Source of the DNA: Firmicutes bacterium HGW-Firmicutes-14
GTDB lineage: Bacteria > Bacillota > Thermincolia > Thermincolales > UBA2595
Length of the DNA: 64,000 bases
Direction: 5' to 3'
Assembly (NCBI GenBank): GCA_002840275.1
Contig: PHAB01000016.1
Location: forward strand, 1-64,000
A program made the translations under genes and the position numbers. Below the pieces are notes generated by a model. That model was not told the origin of the DNA and ran no database searches. It saw only the letters and a program-made list of their open reading frames with translations. Shown here one piece after another: positions 17,142-25,935 of the stretch (position 1 is the stretch's first letter; the number at the start of each line of letters is the position of its first letter).

Positions 17142-17801
17142 TTAATCTATAAAGCCCCCGAATTTATGTTCATACCAAACCCTGTATTTCTTCTTGACCC
17201 TTTGCCATGCGTTATCAACACCCTTTTCAGGGATATTGAGTTTCCTGCTGATATCACGATAAATTGATACCCTGCCCCTGCGGTCTCTGTCAACTTCCTT
17301 TGAATTCCTGCGGTTAAGCATTTCCACTGCAATATTATATTCCGTAGGGGATAATTCCGAATGAATAAACTTCTTAAATTCACATTTGAAAACATTTTCA
17401 CTATAATCCTTTAGAGGGTCTTCTTCAACTACTATCCGGTTATACATAAGTTCTTCATTATCATCATATATAATGGCATCAAGGGAACAGCTTTGGCAGC
17501 ACGGCAAGTTTGTACAACTGAATGACTGCCTGACAGCTGACTGCAGCCTGCGCTTGACAACCATACCCATAAAGGGTCTGAACAGGCCTTTTTGTCTGTC
17601 GTAATGCTGAACTGCTTCCCATAAGGCGATCCTGGCCATTTGAATCATATCGCCAACATCAGTACCCTGGATAAAAAATTTCTTTGTGATATTTGTAACC
17701 ATATTGTCATACCTGAGAAGTAGTGCCTCCAAGGCTCTGTCATTACCGGCCTTTGCTAACAAGACCAGTTCCTCGTCACCCAATTCATCAAGGAACTGCA
17801 T
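17142..17801 (-). CDS. Sigma-70 family RNA polymerase sigma factor (SigH-like size)
   Basis: About 219 residues. Region 2 is visible as ALEALLLRYDNMVTNITKKF, DMIQMARIALWEAVQHYD and a core-binding/-10 stretch up to residue 90. A C-terminal HTH-like region 4 (YRDISRKLNIPEKGVDNAWQ) is preceded by the basic stretch SKEVDRDRRGRVS. The middle has an unusual Cys cluster (SCTNLPCCQSCS), which could bind metal or sense redox state (speculative). ATG 17801 is chosen because GAGAGGTGG sits 6 nt before it. The closest known type is the SigH/alternative sigma group of sporulating Firmicutes. It is a monocistronic gene with a roughly 380-bp upstream gap. Confidence 0.85.
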   Translation of the reverse strand: MQFLDELGDEELVLLAKAGNDRALEALLLRYDNMVTNITKKFFIQGTDVGDMIQMARIALWEAVQHYDRQKGLFRPFMGMVVKRRLQSAVRQSFSCTNLPCCQSCSLDAIIYDDNEELMYNRIVVEEDPLKDYSENVFKCEFKKFIHSELSPTEYNIAVEMLNRRNSKEVDRDRRGRVSIYRDISRKLNIPEKGVDNAWQRVKKKYRVWYEHKFGGFID

Positions 17802-18188
17802 TCTTTCCACCTCTCAACTGATTTAATTTTATCGTGCCGTATCTAAGCTGATTTTAGCAGAGGTGAATCCCGACCGCTCCGATTCACTTTCACTCCCCCC
17901 AATCATAATTTACTACTTCTGTTAACAGTTCTTTGTATATTTAAAATATTCTCTCTTTTTTCGTGAAACCCTTTTTCTTTGTTCTAAATTTCACTAAATT
18001 ATTTAAAATTAATTAGCTGCCAGGTATTGATGTCTATGTTTAGGTTCCTAACTATAAGGTGTTCCCGGGATGTTAGCCCTATCCCTATATATATATATAT
18101 GAATATGCCTGCAGAGCGGTACTTATTCATAATGTCCTCGTCCCTGACAATGCCATCTGGTCTCATCTCCAGCAGAAAAGATGCTCTT
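17802..18188. other. AT-rich intergenic region upstream of the sigma-factor gene
   Basis: No gene is supported here. It holds a hairpin GTGAATC...GATTCAC (about 17862-17886) close to the sigma-factor start, which could be an operator or leader structure, and a short (TA)n run near 18087. No confident -35/-10 pair was found on the minus strand. Confidence 0.5.
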
Positions 18189-18755
18189 CTAGAGGCCTCC
18201 GGCCCTGACAATTTCAGCCAGCTTCGTAATCCCCTCACTGCCTGTTCCCCATGCTGTCCAGTTGCCTGATGCCGGGTCCCTGGCAAAAACCATCCCCTGA
18301 AACTTTCCGCCCAGGACCAGAAGCAGGCGGTCTGTCACAATTTCACCTGTACCGGTATTTACCTTCTGGGGTTCAATCAGCCAGACGCTGAGGGAGACAG
18401 CGCCGGATTCAATATCCTGTATGCTGGCCGGTTCTCCGGCATCCGGGCCATTTTCCCGGCCTGGAGGACTTTTGTCCGGAAACAGCCCAAGTTCCGGAAG
18501 AGGGCGGTTGATTGAAGAAACAGCCCTTACCACCGCATCCATTATCCTGGGAAAGCTGTTATCATTACTGCCAATGATATGATCCCCTCCGGACATGTGC
18601 AGATAAAACTGCACTACATTCAGGTCTGTAAATTCAAGGGGAGAGTCTTCTCGGCCTTTTTGATCCCAATCACGGGACCAAAAGAAAACTCCTGCTGCAA
18701 GGATAATCAATGCGATAAATATAACCGTTAATAGTTTTGTTTTGGACTTTTCCAT
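18189..18755 (-). CDS. Hypothetical membrane-anchored extracytoplasmic protein
   Basis: About 188 residues: a short basic N-terminus, one hydrophobic segment (LLTVIFIALIILAAGVFFW, about residues 7-25) and an external domain without recognised motifs. The domain ends MVFARDPASGNWTAWGTGSE. The ATG at 18755 is chosen because the preceding in-frame codons have no start with a ribosome site, although GGAG lies rather far upstream (about 13 nt). It follows the glycosyltransferase gene after a 109-bp gap and could be co-transcribed with it. Confidence 0.65.
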   Translation of the reverse strand: MEKSKTKLLTVIFIALIILAAGVFFWSRDWDQKGREDSPLEFTDLNVVQFYLHMSGGDHIIGSNDNSFPRIMDAVVRAVSSINRPLPELGLFPDKSPPGRENGPDAGEPASIQDIESGAVSLSVWLIEPQKVNTGTGEIVTDRLLLVLGGKFQGMVFARDPASGNWTAWGTGSEGITKLAEIVRAGGL

Positions 18756-18864
18756 ACCGAAATCAACTCCGAAAAATAATGAATACTGCTTTATGAACAG
18801 AATTTCGACACAATTTGCTGGTTTACCTCTTATCAGCAGGTAACATTTCAACCGGTTCTCCATT

Positions 18865-20280
18865 TCAGTTCTTCATATACCGGAAGATAAATATTTCATC
18901 ACCGTTAAACTGTGCTTGCCCGCAAAACACTGTGTTTTTTTTCAGAAATTCGGCCAGTCCTTCCTCAGAGAGAGTGAATAATCTCCAGCTCTGTTCGCCG
19001 GTAACAGAAGAATCAATTATAATGTAGTCCGGATTCAGTTCTTTCAGCGCTTCATCAACCGTTTTTTTCTCCAGGTCCATAATCATTCTGACAACATGAA
19101 ATCCAACCACCCTGTGATCATCAATGGCCGCCCCCAGGGTGACCGGACCCAGCACCGTTGATCCCGGTTCAACCAACAACTGAATTTTTAACATATCATT
19201 TTTATTTTGGCCAAAAGAAGCTGCGGCTTTTATTCCCACCAACCCATTTAACACAAGTCCCACGATCAGCACGGTGATAACAGGAACGCTCCGGCGCCTG
19301 GAAACTGCCAGGGCGGTGAAAAGGAGAAAATAGGGCAGCAGAAGAGCTGTATAGTAATTGATGTACTTGTTGGGCACTACCAGCACCAGTCCGGCAAGAT
19401 TAACGGCCAGTATAGCGAGGGCCGCTTTTTGAACCATATCCTTATTGTTCTGTGGAATTCCCCATAAGAAGAGGGCAGCCACCGGAACCTGCCATTTCAG
19501 CCAGGTTGAAGCCCGTTTGATAAGACTCACGAAGTTTTCTGCCTGGATATAAGGACCGCCAAAAAGATCCCTTGCATTGTAGAGATATTTTTGCACATGA
19601 AAATACTGTCTCCAGAACTCCTTCAGGTCCCCCAGAATAAAAATAAACGCCAAACCCACCGGCAGCGCCAGTCCAAGGAAATACCGGCTCTCAATCCTCC
19701 GGTGGTACCAAAAAACAATCAGGGCATTAATCACAGTAAAGATACCTGTGGGATGAGTAAGAAGCGCCAGGGATGATGCTATACCGGCCGCAAAATACCT
19801 TTTATCCAGGGCATAATATAAGGTGCCCAGGGACAGGCAGAGGGTCAGTATCTCCATGCGCCCGATTTTTGCCAGGAAAATAAACAATACATTGAGGGTC
19901 ATCATTGCCGGAAAAAGATACGGCACACCCAGTTTCCGGCCAATTCTGTATGCCCCAAACAGGGCAGCCAGGCCGATTGCCACAGATAAAATCTTAATTG
20001 ACCAGGAACTGAATCCAAAAACCCTTATGGGGAAATACATTAGCATAAGGTACAGGGGATGCTGCCAGTATGTTCTGTATTGAAAATTATATAGGCCGGT
20101 CAATGAAGTGGTCCCGAAATGACCGAATTTTATAAAGTTGTAGGCAGGCTCAGCAAACTGTACCTCATCCGTTGTAACAGGCATACCGTGCAGAAAAGGA
20201 ACTGTAAGGACAAGGTAAAGGCTTATCCCGCCCAGGACGGTAATTGCTGTCTTTCTGCCCGGGGCCGTCAGCAGGGTCAT
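18865..20280 (-). CDS. GT39-type membrane glycosyltransferase (ArnT/PMT-like)
   Basis: A 471-residue polytopic protein with about ten hydrophobic segments. The first extracytoplasmic loop carries the acidic pair of GT-C enzymes (PVTTDEVQFAEPAYNFIKFG, about residues 33-52). A YWQHPLYLMLMYFPIRVFG motif follows, which is characteristic of dolichyl/undecaprenyl-phosphate-sugar-dependent mannosyltransferases. A soluble C-terminal tail of about 110 residues ends the protein. It probably moves a lipid-linked sugar onto an envelope polymer or protein. The acceptor is unknown. The ATG at 20280 follows TAGGAGGT. Confidence 0.82.
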   Translation of the reverse strand: MTLLTAPGRKTAITVLGGISLYLVLTVPFLHGMPVTTDEVQFAEPAYNFIKFGHFGTTSLTGLYNFQYRTYWQHPLYLMLMYFPIRVFGFSSWSIKILSVAIGLAALFGAYRIGRKLGVPYLFPAMMTLNVLFIFLAKIGRMEILTLCLSLGTLYYALDKRYFAAGIASSLALLTHPTGIFTVINALIVFWYHRRIESRYFLGLALPVGLAFIFILGDLKEFWRQYFHVQKYLYNARDLFGGPYIQAENFVSLIKRASTWLKWQVPVAALFLWGIPQNNKDMVQKAALAILAVNLAGLVLVVPNKYINYYTALLLPYFLLFTALAVSRRRSVPVITVLIVGLVLNGLVGIKAAASFGQNKNDMLKIQLLVEPGSTVLGPVTLGAAIDDHRVVGFHVVRMIMDLEKKTVDEALKELNPDYIIIDSSVTGEQSWRLFTLSEEGLAEFLKKNTVFCGQAQFNGDEIFIFRYMKN

Positions 20281-20291
20281 AGTTTACCTCC

Positions 20292-20337
20292 TAGAAAAAA
20301 AAGGACACAGGTGTTAATGGATAACACCCGTGTCCTT
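20292..20337 (-). terminator. Terminator of the Coat_F-type gene
   Basis: AAGGACACAGGTGTTA (20301-20316) pairs with TAACACCCGTGTCCTT (20322-20337), with one G-U pair. On the minus strand the stem is followed by a run of nine or so T residues. The next gene's ribosome site begins just after, so termination and re-initiation are tightly packed. Confidence 0.85.
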
Positions 20338-20458
20338 AACTTTTATATTTGCATAACAAAACTGAAACTGCTGCAACAATGAGGATCTGGAATTCATATC
20401 AATGTTATATTTATTTTATTTTTCGACAAATCCTGTCTTAATTCCTGCTGGCAGAGCT

Positions 20459-21478
20459 TTAGAACTGAAACTGCCCTCCCATTTGTGCCTGTCCTCCGAA
20501 CGGTGTCTGTGTCCCAAGTTGGGCCTGCATTCCCATTTGACCTCCCAGCTGCGGCTGGCTTCCTATTGAAAAAGTGTTTACCATAGTCTGAGTGGTCGTA
20601 TCCGCCAGAGTGGGAACCTGATACATACCTTTTTCATTCATGTACTGGAACAATTCATATGCCTGGTTTATTGACGACACGGCTCCGTTTGTAACCATGC
20701 TGCGTAATGCTGGATCACTGCATTCGAGAGCGGCTGTGGTACAAACCATGGCGCTGGCTTTGGCACACCCCATCATACCGGAAGCAACATCCCTGTCATC
20801 CATCTCATTAACAGTTACATTTGGTTCAACCGGGGAGGGCTGACGCAGCCCGTACTTGATGTTCCCAGTCTTCGGCGCGCGGTATGGCACCGCCGAACCT
20901 GCTCCCTGGTTATGGAGGTAATTGACAATGTTCTGATAACTGTTATACATATGGTTCACCTGGTTATCCAGGATCTGCATAAGCTGCTGGTCTTTTACGT
21001 GCGGCCTGTAAAGCTCAAACTGATTAATACCGTCAATAGAATCGATCAGCACCTCATGGGTCATCATTATTTCATGGGCACCAAATTTGCCGGCCCGCCC
21101 AACGGATGTGCCGGTCTGTTGCCCTGTCTGCCATCCCATCTGCTGTCCTGTCTGTTGCCCTGTCTGCCATCCCATCTGCTGTCCTGTCTGTTGCCCTGTC
21201 TGCCATCCTGCCTGCTGTCCTGGATTTAGTCCGGTTTGTCCGCCATATTGCATCATTTGTGTACCTCCATATTCAAAGTCTTTAATTTGCTCAGCAGCTG
21301 ATTCCCCTGACGGAGCCTTGAAACTTTCCGTCTTCTCAATAATTTCCTGTTCCCTGCCCAGGTAGTTGGGATTAACATAGTTACCCCTCTGGGTTCCTGT
21401 CTGGCTCTGAGCGCCGCTGATTCCGGCGCTCTTTTCCACCGCTTTGCCTAAACCAAGATTGCCCTGTTTCTGATGCAT
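20459..21478 (-). CDS. Coat_F (spore coat/DUF) domain protein with Gln/Gly/Trp tandem repeats
   Basis: About 339 residues. The N-terminal third is low-complexity, with three copies of the 12-residue unit GWQTGQQTGQQM (the last diverged). A CotF-like ferritin-fold helical domain follows (HEVLIDSIDGINQFELYRPH, then LMQILDNQVNHMYNSYQNIV), then a second helical half (DRDVASGMMGCAKASAMVCT) and a Gln/Gly-rich tail. The ATG at 21478 is preferred because AAAGGAGG lies 7 nt upstream. Coat_F proteins occur on the spore surface of Bacillales and Clostridia, so this supports a spore-forming host. The repeats may expand or contract. Confidence 0.85.
   Translation of the reverse strand: MHQKQGNLGLGKAVEKSAGISGAQSQTGTQRGNYVNPNYLGREQEIIEKTESFKAPSGESAAEQIKDFEYGGTQMMQYGGQTGLNPGQQAGWQTGQQTGQQMGWQTGQQTGQQMGWQTGQQTGTSVGRAGKFGAHEIMMTHEVLIDSIDGINQFELYRPHVKDQQLMQILDNQVNHMYNSYQNIVNYLHNQGAGSAVPYRAPKTGNIKYGLRQPSPVEPNVTVNEMDDRDVASGMMGCAKASAMVCTTAALECSDPALRSMVTNGAVSSINQAYELFQYMNEKGMYQVPTLADTTTQTMVNTFSIGSQPQLGGQMGMQAQLGTQTPFGGQAQMGGQFQF
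21116..21223 (-). repeat. Three tandem 36-bp repeats within the Coat_F gene
   Basis: Units start at 21116, 21152 and 21188. The first two are nearly identical and the third diverges at its end. Each encodes a 12-residue Gly-Trp-Gln-Thr-rich block in frame. The near-identity at DNA level points to recent slippage or unequal recombination. Confidence 0.9.
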
Positions 21479-21566
21479 ATTCATTCCTCCTTTAAACATT
21501 GCTGTATATATGTTTACCCAAAATGCCCTTTTGAATGTATTCGACCAAAATTTAATTAAAAAGCAA

Positions 21567-21606
21567 AGCTGCTCACCGCCTATATCCTAAGGCATAGTGA
21601 GCAGCT
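21567..21606 (-). terminator. Terminator of the feoAB-rmuC transcript
   Basis: AGCTGCTCAC (21567-21576) and GTGAGCAGCT (21597-21606) form a perfect 10-bp stem. On the minus strand it is followed by a T-rich stretch. It lies after the 24-residue membrane peptide gene that overlaps rmuC. Confidence 0.75.
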
Positions 21607-21656
21607 GAATAATCCGGTATCCGATATCTGCCTTCAACGAAGGCGGTTGATTAACC

Positions 21657-21731
21657 TCATCCCCCTCCGCCGCCGCGGCGCATCAGCAGGAAAACTACTA
21701 CCAACAGCGCCAGCAGTATCCAGATTTTCAC
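21657..21731 (-). CDS. 24-residue single-pass membrane micropeptide
   Basis: A GTG at 21731 overlaps the rmuC stop codon (GTGA), with GAGG 10 nt before it. The product is MKIWILLALLVVVFLLM followed by two Arg and a Gly tail, which is an ideal single transmembrane helix with a basic cytoplasmic end. Coupling to rmuC and the absence of rare codons support translation, but a peptide this short is easily a chance ORF. If real, it could be a regulator of a membrane complex. No family is assigned. Confidence 0.45.
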   Translation of the reverse strand: MKIWILLALLVVVFLLMRRGGGGG

Positions 21732-22735
21732 TGGGCATTCACCTCTTCTTTCTCCATCTGGACTGTGCTGTCTAATTCCCGTTTAAACATGGTTATATGC
21801 CGGTCTCCTTTCCTGTATGCTTCAGAAGCCTTGTCCAGTTCTTTGCCGACATTTTCGTAATGCCTGTAAAACAGGTCAAATTTAGTATGGAGTTTTACCA
21901 GCCTCTCCTGGATATCCCTTGCCTGGCGCAAGACTTCAAGGTTTCGAATTCCTGACAGGATAATCTGCAGAAAGGCATAAAAGGTCGCTGGACTGACCGG
22001 CATAATTTTGTGTTTTTCGGCTTCTTCGAGTATTCTGGAAGAATGGCCCAGGTGGTTTTTTTCAGCAATGGTCTCGTAATAAACTGCTTCAGAGGGGATG
22101 AACATCAAGGCAAAATCTGTGGTACCTTTATCCGGAGCAATGTACTTGGCAATTTCCCTGATTCTCAGGATAACATCCCGCTCAAATTGTTTCCAGAACG
22201 CTTCCCTGTCCCGGGGGTCCTCACTGTTCAGGTACCTGATATAATTATCCCGGGGGAACTTGGCATCAATTGGTATTATGATATCCCTGTAATGAATGGC
22301 GATATCAACAACTGCGCCTTCCCCTAATCTGTATTGGCGGCTCCACATCCCTCTGGGCAGGACTTTATCCAGCATTTCCTCAAGAATCGTTTCCCCATAG
22401 CTGCCCCTTATTTTCGGCGCCTGGAGGATGTCCTTCAGGGACCGGCCCAAACGGTTGGCCTCTTCCTGCTGGCTGATTATCTTTTCGACAGTGGAGCGCA
22501 TCTCTGTCATAAGTTTAAGGGTTTCCCTGGTACTTTTGTTTATATCTTCCCGGGCATCTGTCATCTCTCTGCGGGTGGTGTTGACCGAATCCTGAATCTG
22601 GCCCCGGAATTCCAGCAGGGTATTCTTAATAAGGAGGTCAAGGTCTTCACCCCTGTTAAAGGTATTAAGCCTGTATAACAGAAAAACAGCCAGACCGGTC
22701 AACACCAGCAGCAGGATAATGATTATTACTTCCAA
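21728..22735 (-). CDS. rmuC: DNA recombination protein RmuC
   Basis: 335 residues. An N-terminal membrane helix (VIIIILLLVLTGLAVFLLY) is followed by a long coiled coil (about 35-95) and the RmuC nuclease-fold domain with KIRGSYGETILEEMLDKVLP, IPIDAKFPRDNYIRYL and FALMFIPSEAVYYE, the family's hallmark blocks. RmuC limits inversions at short inverted repeats. The start is TTG 22735 after CGGAGGTG. It lies downstream of feoB with a 68-bp gap. The abundance of long palindromes in this window makes its presence noteworthy, though rmuC is widespread. Confidence 0.92.
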   Translation of the reverse strand: MEVIIIILLLVLTGLAVFLLYRLNTFNRGEDLDLLIKNTLLEFRGQIQDSVNTTRREMTDAREDINKSTRETLKLMTEMRSTVEKIISQQEEANRLGRSLKDILQAPKIRGSYGETILEEMLDKVLPRGMWSRQYRLGEGAVVDIAIHYRDIIIPIDAKFPRDNYIRYLNSEDPRDREAFWKQFERDVILRIREIAKYIAPDKGTTDFALMFIPSEAVYYETIAEKNHLGHSSRILEEAEKHKIMPVSPATFYAFLQIILSGIRNLEVLRQARDIQERLVKLHTKFDLFYRHYENVGKELDKASEAYRKGDRHITMFKRELDSTVQMEKEEVNAQ

Positions 22736-22803
22736 TTATAGCACACCTCCGGCAGAAATGTTACCCTGGCAGATATGGTTCGACATGATAACCCTGGTTT
22801 CCT

Positions 22804-24948
22804 TTATATCAGCCTCAATAGGTGGACGACCCGGGCAAAAGTAAAACAAATAATTATTCCTGTTAAGGTCGGTACAAGGAAAGATATCAGGGTCCACCCT
22901 GCACTCCCGGTCTCCTTCCTGATGGTCCAAAGGGTAGTGCCACACGGCCAGTGCATGAGGGAAAAAAGCATCACACTAACCGCAGTCAGCCAAGTCCACC
23001 CGTGGGAAACCAGCAGCTGTCTCAGGGCTTCCAGGGAATCCAATTCCAGTATTGACCCTGTGGACATGTAGCTCATGATAATTATCGGCATAACTATTTC
23101 ATTGGCCGGAAACCCTATTATAAAAGCCATTAGAATGTAACCGTCAAGACCCAGCAACCGGGCAAAGGGTTCCAGAAAAAGTGCTCCGTGGGACAAAAGA
23201 CTATACTCCCCAATCTTAATGTTAGCCAGCAGCCATATAATCAGCCCGGCCGGAGCTGCCACTGCTGCTGCACGACCCAGCACAAACAGGGCCCGGTCTA
23301 ATACGGACCTGACTATAATGCGCCAAACCTGAGGCCTGCGGTACGGGGGAAGTTCCAGGGTAAATGAGGAGGGGACCCCCCTCAGGACAGTCCTTGACAG
23401 AATAGCCGAAACCAGCAGCGTCACAGCCACTCCCAGTACTACAATCCCCATTAGCACAAGGGTCGAGACAAATGAACCGAATACTCCCGGAACTCTTCCT
23501 CCTATAAATATGGCTATGATGGCAATAAGGGTTGGAAAACGGCCATTGCACGGGACAAAGTTGTTTGTGATTATAGCAATCAGGCGTTCCCTCGGAGAAT
23601 CTATTATCCGGCACCCTACTACCCCGGCAGCATTGCACCCGAAACCCATGCACATGGTAAGGGCTTGCTTCCCGTGGGCACATGCCTTGTTGAAGAAATT
23701 GTCCAGGTTAAAGGCAATCCTCGGAAGATACCCCAAGTCTTCCAGCAGGGTGAAAAGGGGAAAGAATATGGCCATGGGAGGAAGCATTACCGACACTACC
23801 CATGCCAGGGTCCTGTACATTCCCCTGACCAGCAGTCCGTAAAGCCATTGCGGCGCCCCGGCCCATGTGAAAAAGGCTGTCAGGAGGTCCTCAATATGAA
23901 AAAGAAAGGCAGCTATGACTTCCGAGGGATAATTGGCGCCTGCCAGGGTCAGCCAGAAGATGACTCCCAACAGGCCTATCATCACCGGAATACCATAGAT
24001 CCTTGACGTCAGGATACTGTCGATTTTCCTGTCCAGGCTGTTATAATCCCTATGCTCCAGAGAAACTGTATCCCGGAAAATATTTTCTGCCGTATTTACA
24101 ATTCCTGAAACTATCATGTCCCGCGCCCCATCACTGTTAATACCCCACAAGCCTTGCCGGGCGCTTCTTAGCTCCCCGGTAACATCTCTGTCCTTTAACA
24201 GGTCATATCCCAGGTATTCCTGAAGTGTATTCAGGATACTGCTGTCCCCTTCTATCATCTTCAGGGATACCCAGCGGCTGTTGACCTTTCCGCCTGTTAA
24301 ATTGAAAAGATAAGGTTCAACCCGCTTCAGGGCTTTTTCAATAATGTCATCATATGTTATTCTGAGAGGCTTTGTCTTAATCCGGCCAACTGCAACACTG
24401 TATATCGCTTCCATCAATTCCGGCAGGCCCCGGCCGCTTCTGGCACTGGTTCCAATCACAGGGACGCCCAGTTTTTCAGCCAGTTTCTTCAGGTCTATCC
24501 TGATATGTTTTCTTTCTGCTTCATCCATCAGGTTCAGGCAAACCACTACCCGGTCCGTTATCTCCAGTGTTTGCAGAACCAGGTTCAGGTTCCTCTCCAG
24601 GCAGGTGGCATCGGCCACCACAACCGTTGCATCCGGTTCCCCAAAACAGATAAAATCCCTTGCTACTTCCTCCTCCACAGAACTAGCCGACAGTGAATAA
24701 GTACCCGGGATATCAACCAGAATGAATTCCCTATCCCCGTATCTGTATTTTCCCCTGGCATTCGCCACGGTTTTCCCAGGCCAATTCCCAGTGTGCTGGC
24801 GAAGTCCCGTCAGGCTGTTAAAAATCGTGCTTTTCCCCACGTTTGGGTTTCCGGCCAGGGCTATGGTAAAGGTTCCGGCCGCTTCATGGCCTGTATTGAT
24901 ACTGTTTCGGAGTACGCCCGGGCCTGTGGACCGACTTGTAAGAACCAT
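22804..24948 (-). CDS. feoB: Ferrous iron transport GTPase FeoB
   Basis: 714 residues. The N-terminal G domain shows GNPNVGKSTIFNSLTG (G1), DIPGTYSLS (G3) and NLMD (G4). A GDI-like helical region follows, then a membrane domain with the two gate motifs (MGFGCNAAGV and PCNGRFPTLIAII). All features of FeoB are present and length is typical (700-770). It imports Fe(II). The gene lies 36 bp downstream of feoA and 440 bp from the divergent DtxR-type regulator, which probably represses it when iron or manganese is plentiful. Confidence 0.96.
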   Translation of the reverse strand: MVLTSRSTGPGVLRNSINTGHEAAGTFTIALAGNPNVGKSTIFNSLTGLRQHTGNWPGKTVANARGKYRYGDREFILVDIPGTYSLSASSVEEEVARDFICFGEPDATVVVADATCLERNLNLVLQTLEITDRVVVCLNLMDEAERKHIRIDLKKLAEKLGVPVIGTSARSGRGLPELMEAIYSVAVGRIKTKPLRITYDDIIEKALKRVEPYLFNLTGGKVNSRWVSLKMIEGDSSILNTLQEYLGYDLLKDRDVTGELRSARQGLWGINSDGARDMIVSGIVNTAENIFRDTVSLEHRDYNSLDRKIDSILTSRIYGIPVMIGLLGVIFWLTLAGANYPSEVIAAFLFHIEDLLTAFFTWAGAPQWLYGLLVRGMYRTLAWVVSVMLPPMAIFFPLFTLLEDLGYLPRIAFNLDNFFNKACAHGKQALTMCMGFGCNAAGVVGCRIIDSPRERLIAIITNNFVPCNGRFPTLIAIIAIFIGGRVPGVFGSFVSTLVLMGIVVLGVAVTLLVSAILSRTVLRGVPSSFTLELPPYRRPQVWRIIVRSVLDRALFVLGRAAAVAAPAGLIIWLLANIKIGEYSLLSHGALFLEPFARLLGLDGYILMAFIIGFPANEIVMPIIIMSYMSTGSILELDSLEALRQLLVSHGWTWLTAVSVMLFSLMHWPCGTTLWTIRKETGSAGWTLISFLVPTLTGIIICFTFARVVHLLRLI

Positions 24949-24984
24949 CTACCCCTCACACCTCACTTGGCAATACCCGGTCCT

Positions 24985-25233
24985 TTACACTATCGGGTTT
25001 ATCTCCACGAGAATCTTTGAGGCCTCTTCGGACCTCAGGGCAATGACCGCTCCCCTGATATGGTATGCAGTCGGGTCCCCAGAAGGGCTTTTCTGAAGAA
25101 CTTCAACATCGGTATTCATGACCAGCCCCAGGTCAAGCATCCTCCTGCGGATATTTCCGTTAGAAGTCAAACCCTTAACTTTCGCTGTGCTGCCCGAAGG
25201 TGCCATGTTTAATGTAATATATCCTGCCTCCAT
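24985..25233 (-). CDS. feoA: Ferrous iron transport protein FeoA (SH3-like)
   Basis: 82 residues with the FeoA beta-barrel pattern: MAPSGSTAKVKGLTSNGNIR, RMLDLGLVMNTDVEVLQKSP and IRGAVIALRSEEASKILVE. The reading frame extends further upstream but the ATG at 25233 is chosen because GGGGAGG precedes it at correct spacing and the protein then has the family's length. FeoA binds and modulates FeoB. It is first in the minus-strand feoAB transcript, divergent from the DtxR-family gene. Confidence 0.93.
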   Translation of the reverse strand: MEAGYITLNMAPSGSTAKVKGLTSNGNIRRRMLDLGLVMNTDVEVLQKSPSGDPTAYHIRGAVIALRSEEASKILVEINPIV

Positions 25234-25260
25234 AATTACCTCCCCATTTAATTTAAGTGG

Positions 25261-25279
25261 AGGGAAAAATTCTTTCCCT
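25261..25279. promoter_or_regulatory. Palindromic operator candidate between feoA and the DtxR-type gene
   Basis: AGGGAAA-AATTC-TTTCCCT is a perfect inverted repeat of two 7-bp arms with a 5-bp spacer, 28 bp upstream of the feoA start. Its place between divergent iron-transport and metalloregulator genes suggests a DtxR/MntR/IdeR-type site controlling feoAB and perhaps the regulator itself. It does not match the classic DtxR consensus, so this is inferred from position and symmetry. Confidence 0.5.
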
Positions 25280-25365
25280 GGCCTAATATATGAATTATAG
25301 ATTTTAAAGGTTCCGAATAAACATGGAGTGAAGGATAGTTTTGGGGTAAAAGGGGTTGGTAACCG

Positions 25366-25851
25366 ATGACGGAAAACAGGAAGTTTCATACCGTACGGGG
25401 CTATCAGCTCCTCGAACAAAATAAAAGGCTCCTGACACCGGCTATGGAAGATTACCTGGAAATGATTTACCGCAACAGCCTGGAAGAAGATTACCTAAGG
25501 GTCAACAGTCTGGCCGAACTCCTGAACGTAAAGGCATCGTCTGCTACTAAGATGGTGCAGAAACTCGCCCGGTTGGAACTGGTTGATTATAAAAAATATG
25601 GGATTATCCAGTTAACAGAGAGCGGGAAGGAAATCGGCAGCTTTCTTCTGCACAGGCATAATGTCACAGAAACTTTCCTGCAGTTCCTGGGAGTTCAAGA
25701 CCGCATATTGGTTGAGACAGAGCTTATAGAACATAATATCAGCATAGATACTCTGGAACTCATAGATGCCTTCAATCAGTTTATCAAAGAAAACCCTGAA
25801 TTCGCAGCCAGGTTTGAACTCTTTAAGAAACAGGCAGATAAAATCCCCTGA
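25366..25851 (+). CDS. DtxR/MntR family metal-dependent transcriptional regulator
   Basis: 161 residues with an N-terminal winged helix (TPAMEDYLEMIYRNSLEEDY, then VNSLAELLNVKASSATKMVQ) and a dimerisation/metal domain containing LHRHNVTETFLQFLG and a Glu/His-rich ELIEHNIS segment. These residues match the metal site of MntR/IdeR-type proteins, although the C-terminal SH3 domain is missing, as in MntR. The start ATG 25366 has AAAGGGG somewhat far upstream. It probably senses Fe(II) or Mn(II) and controls the divergent feoAB. Confidence 0.9.
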   Translation: MTENRKFHTVRGYQLLEQNKRLLTPAMEDYLEMIYRNSLEEDYLRVNSLAELLNVKASSATKMVQKLARLELVDYKKYGIIQLTESGKEIGSFLLHRHNVTETFLQFLGVQDRILVETELIEHNISIDTLELIDAFNQFIKENPEFAARFELFKKQADKIP

Positions 25852-25884
25852 TAAAAAAGTCGGAATCTCCTCATATTTAACGTA

Positions 25885-25920
25885 AAAAACCCGGGTCGGA
25901 CTATATTTCCTACCCGGGTT
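25885..25920. terminator. Terminator between the convergent DtxR-type and DUF3795 genes
   Basis: AACCCGGGT (25888-25896) pairs with ACCCGGGTT (25912-25920). An A-run precedes the stem, so it terminates best on the minus strand and may act in both directions. Confidence 0.8.
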
Positions 25921-25935
25921 ATTAGTTCAGGAAGT

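Noticed and set aside
18080-18106. (TA)n tract near 18087 as a functional element
   Set aside because: Short simple repeat in an AT-rich gap with no associated motif or gene boundary.
21116-21223. 36-bp direct repeats that could suggest a CRISPR array
   Set aside because: There are no spacers; the units abut each other and encode an in-frame 12-residue repeat of the Coat_F-type protein.
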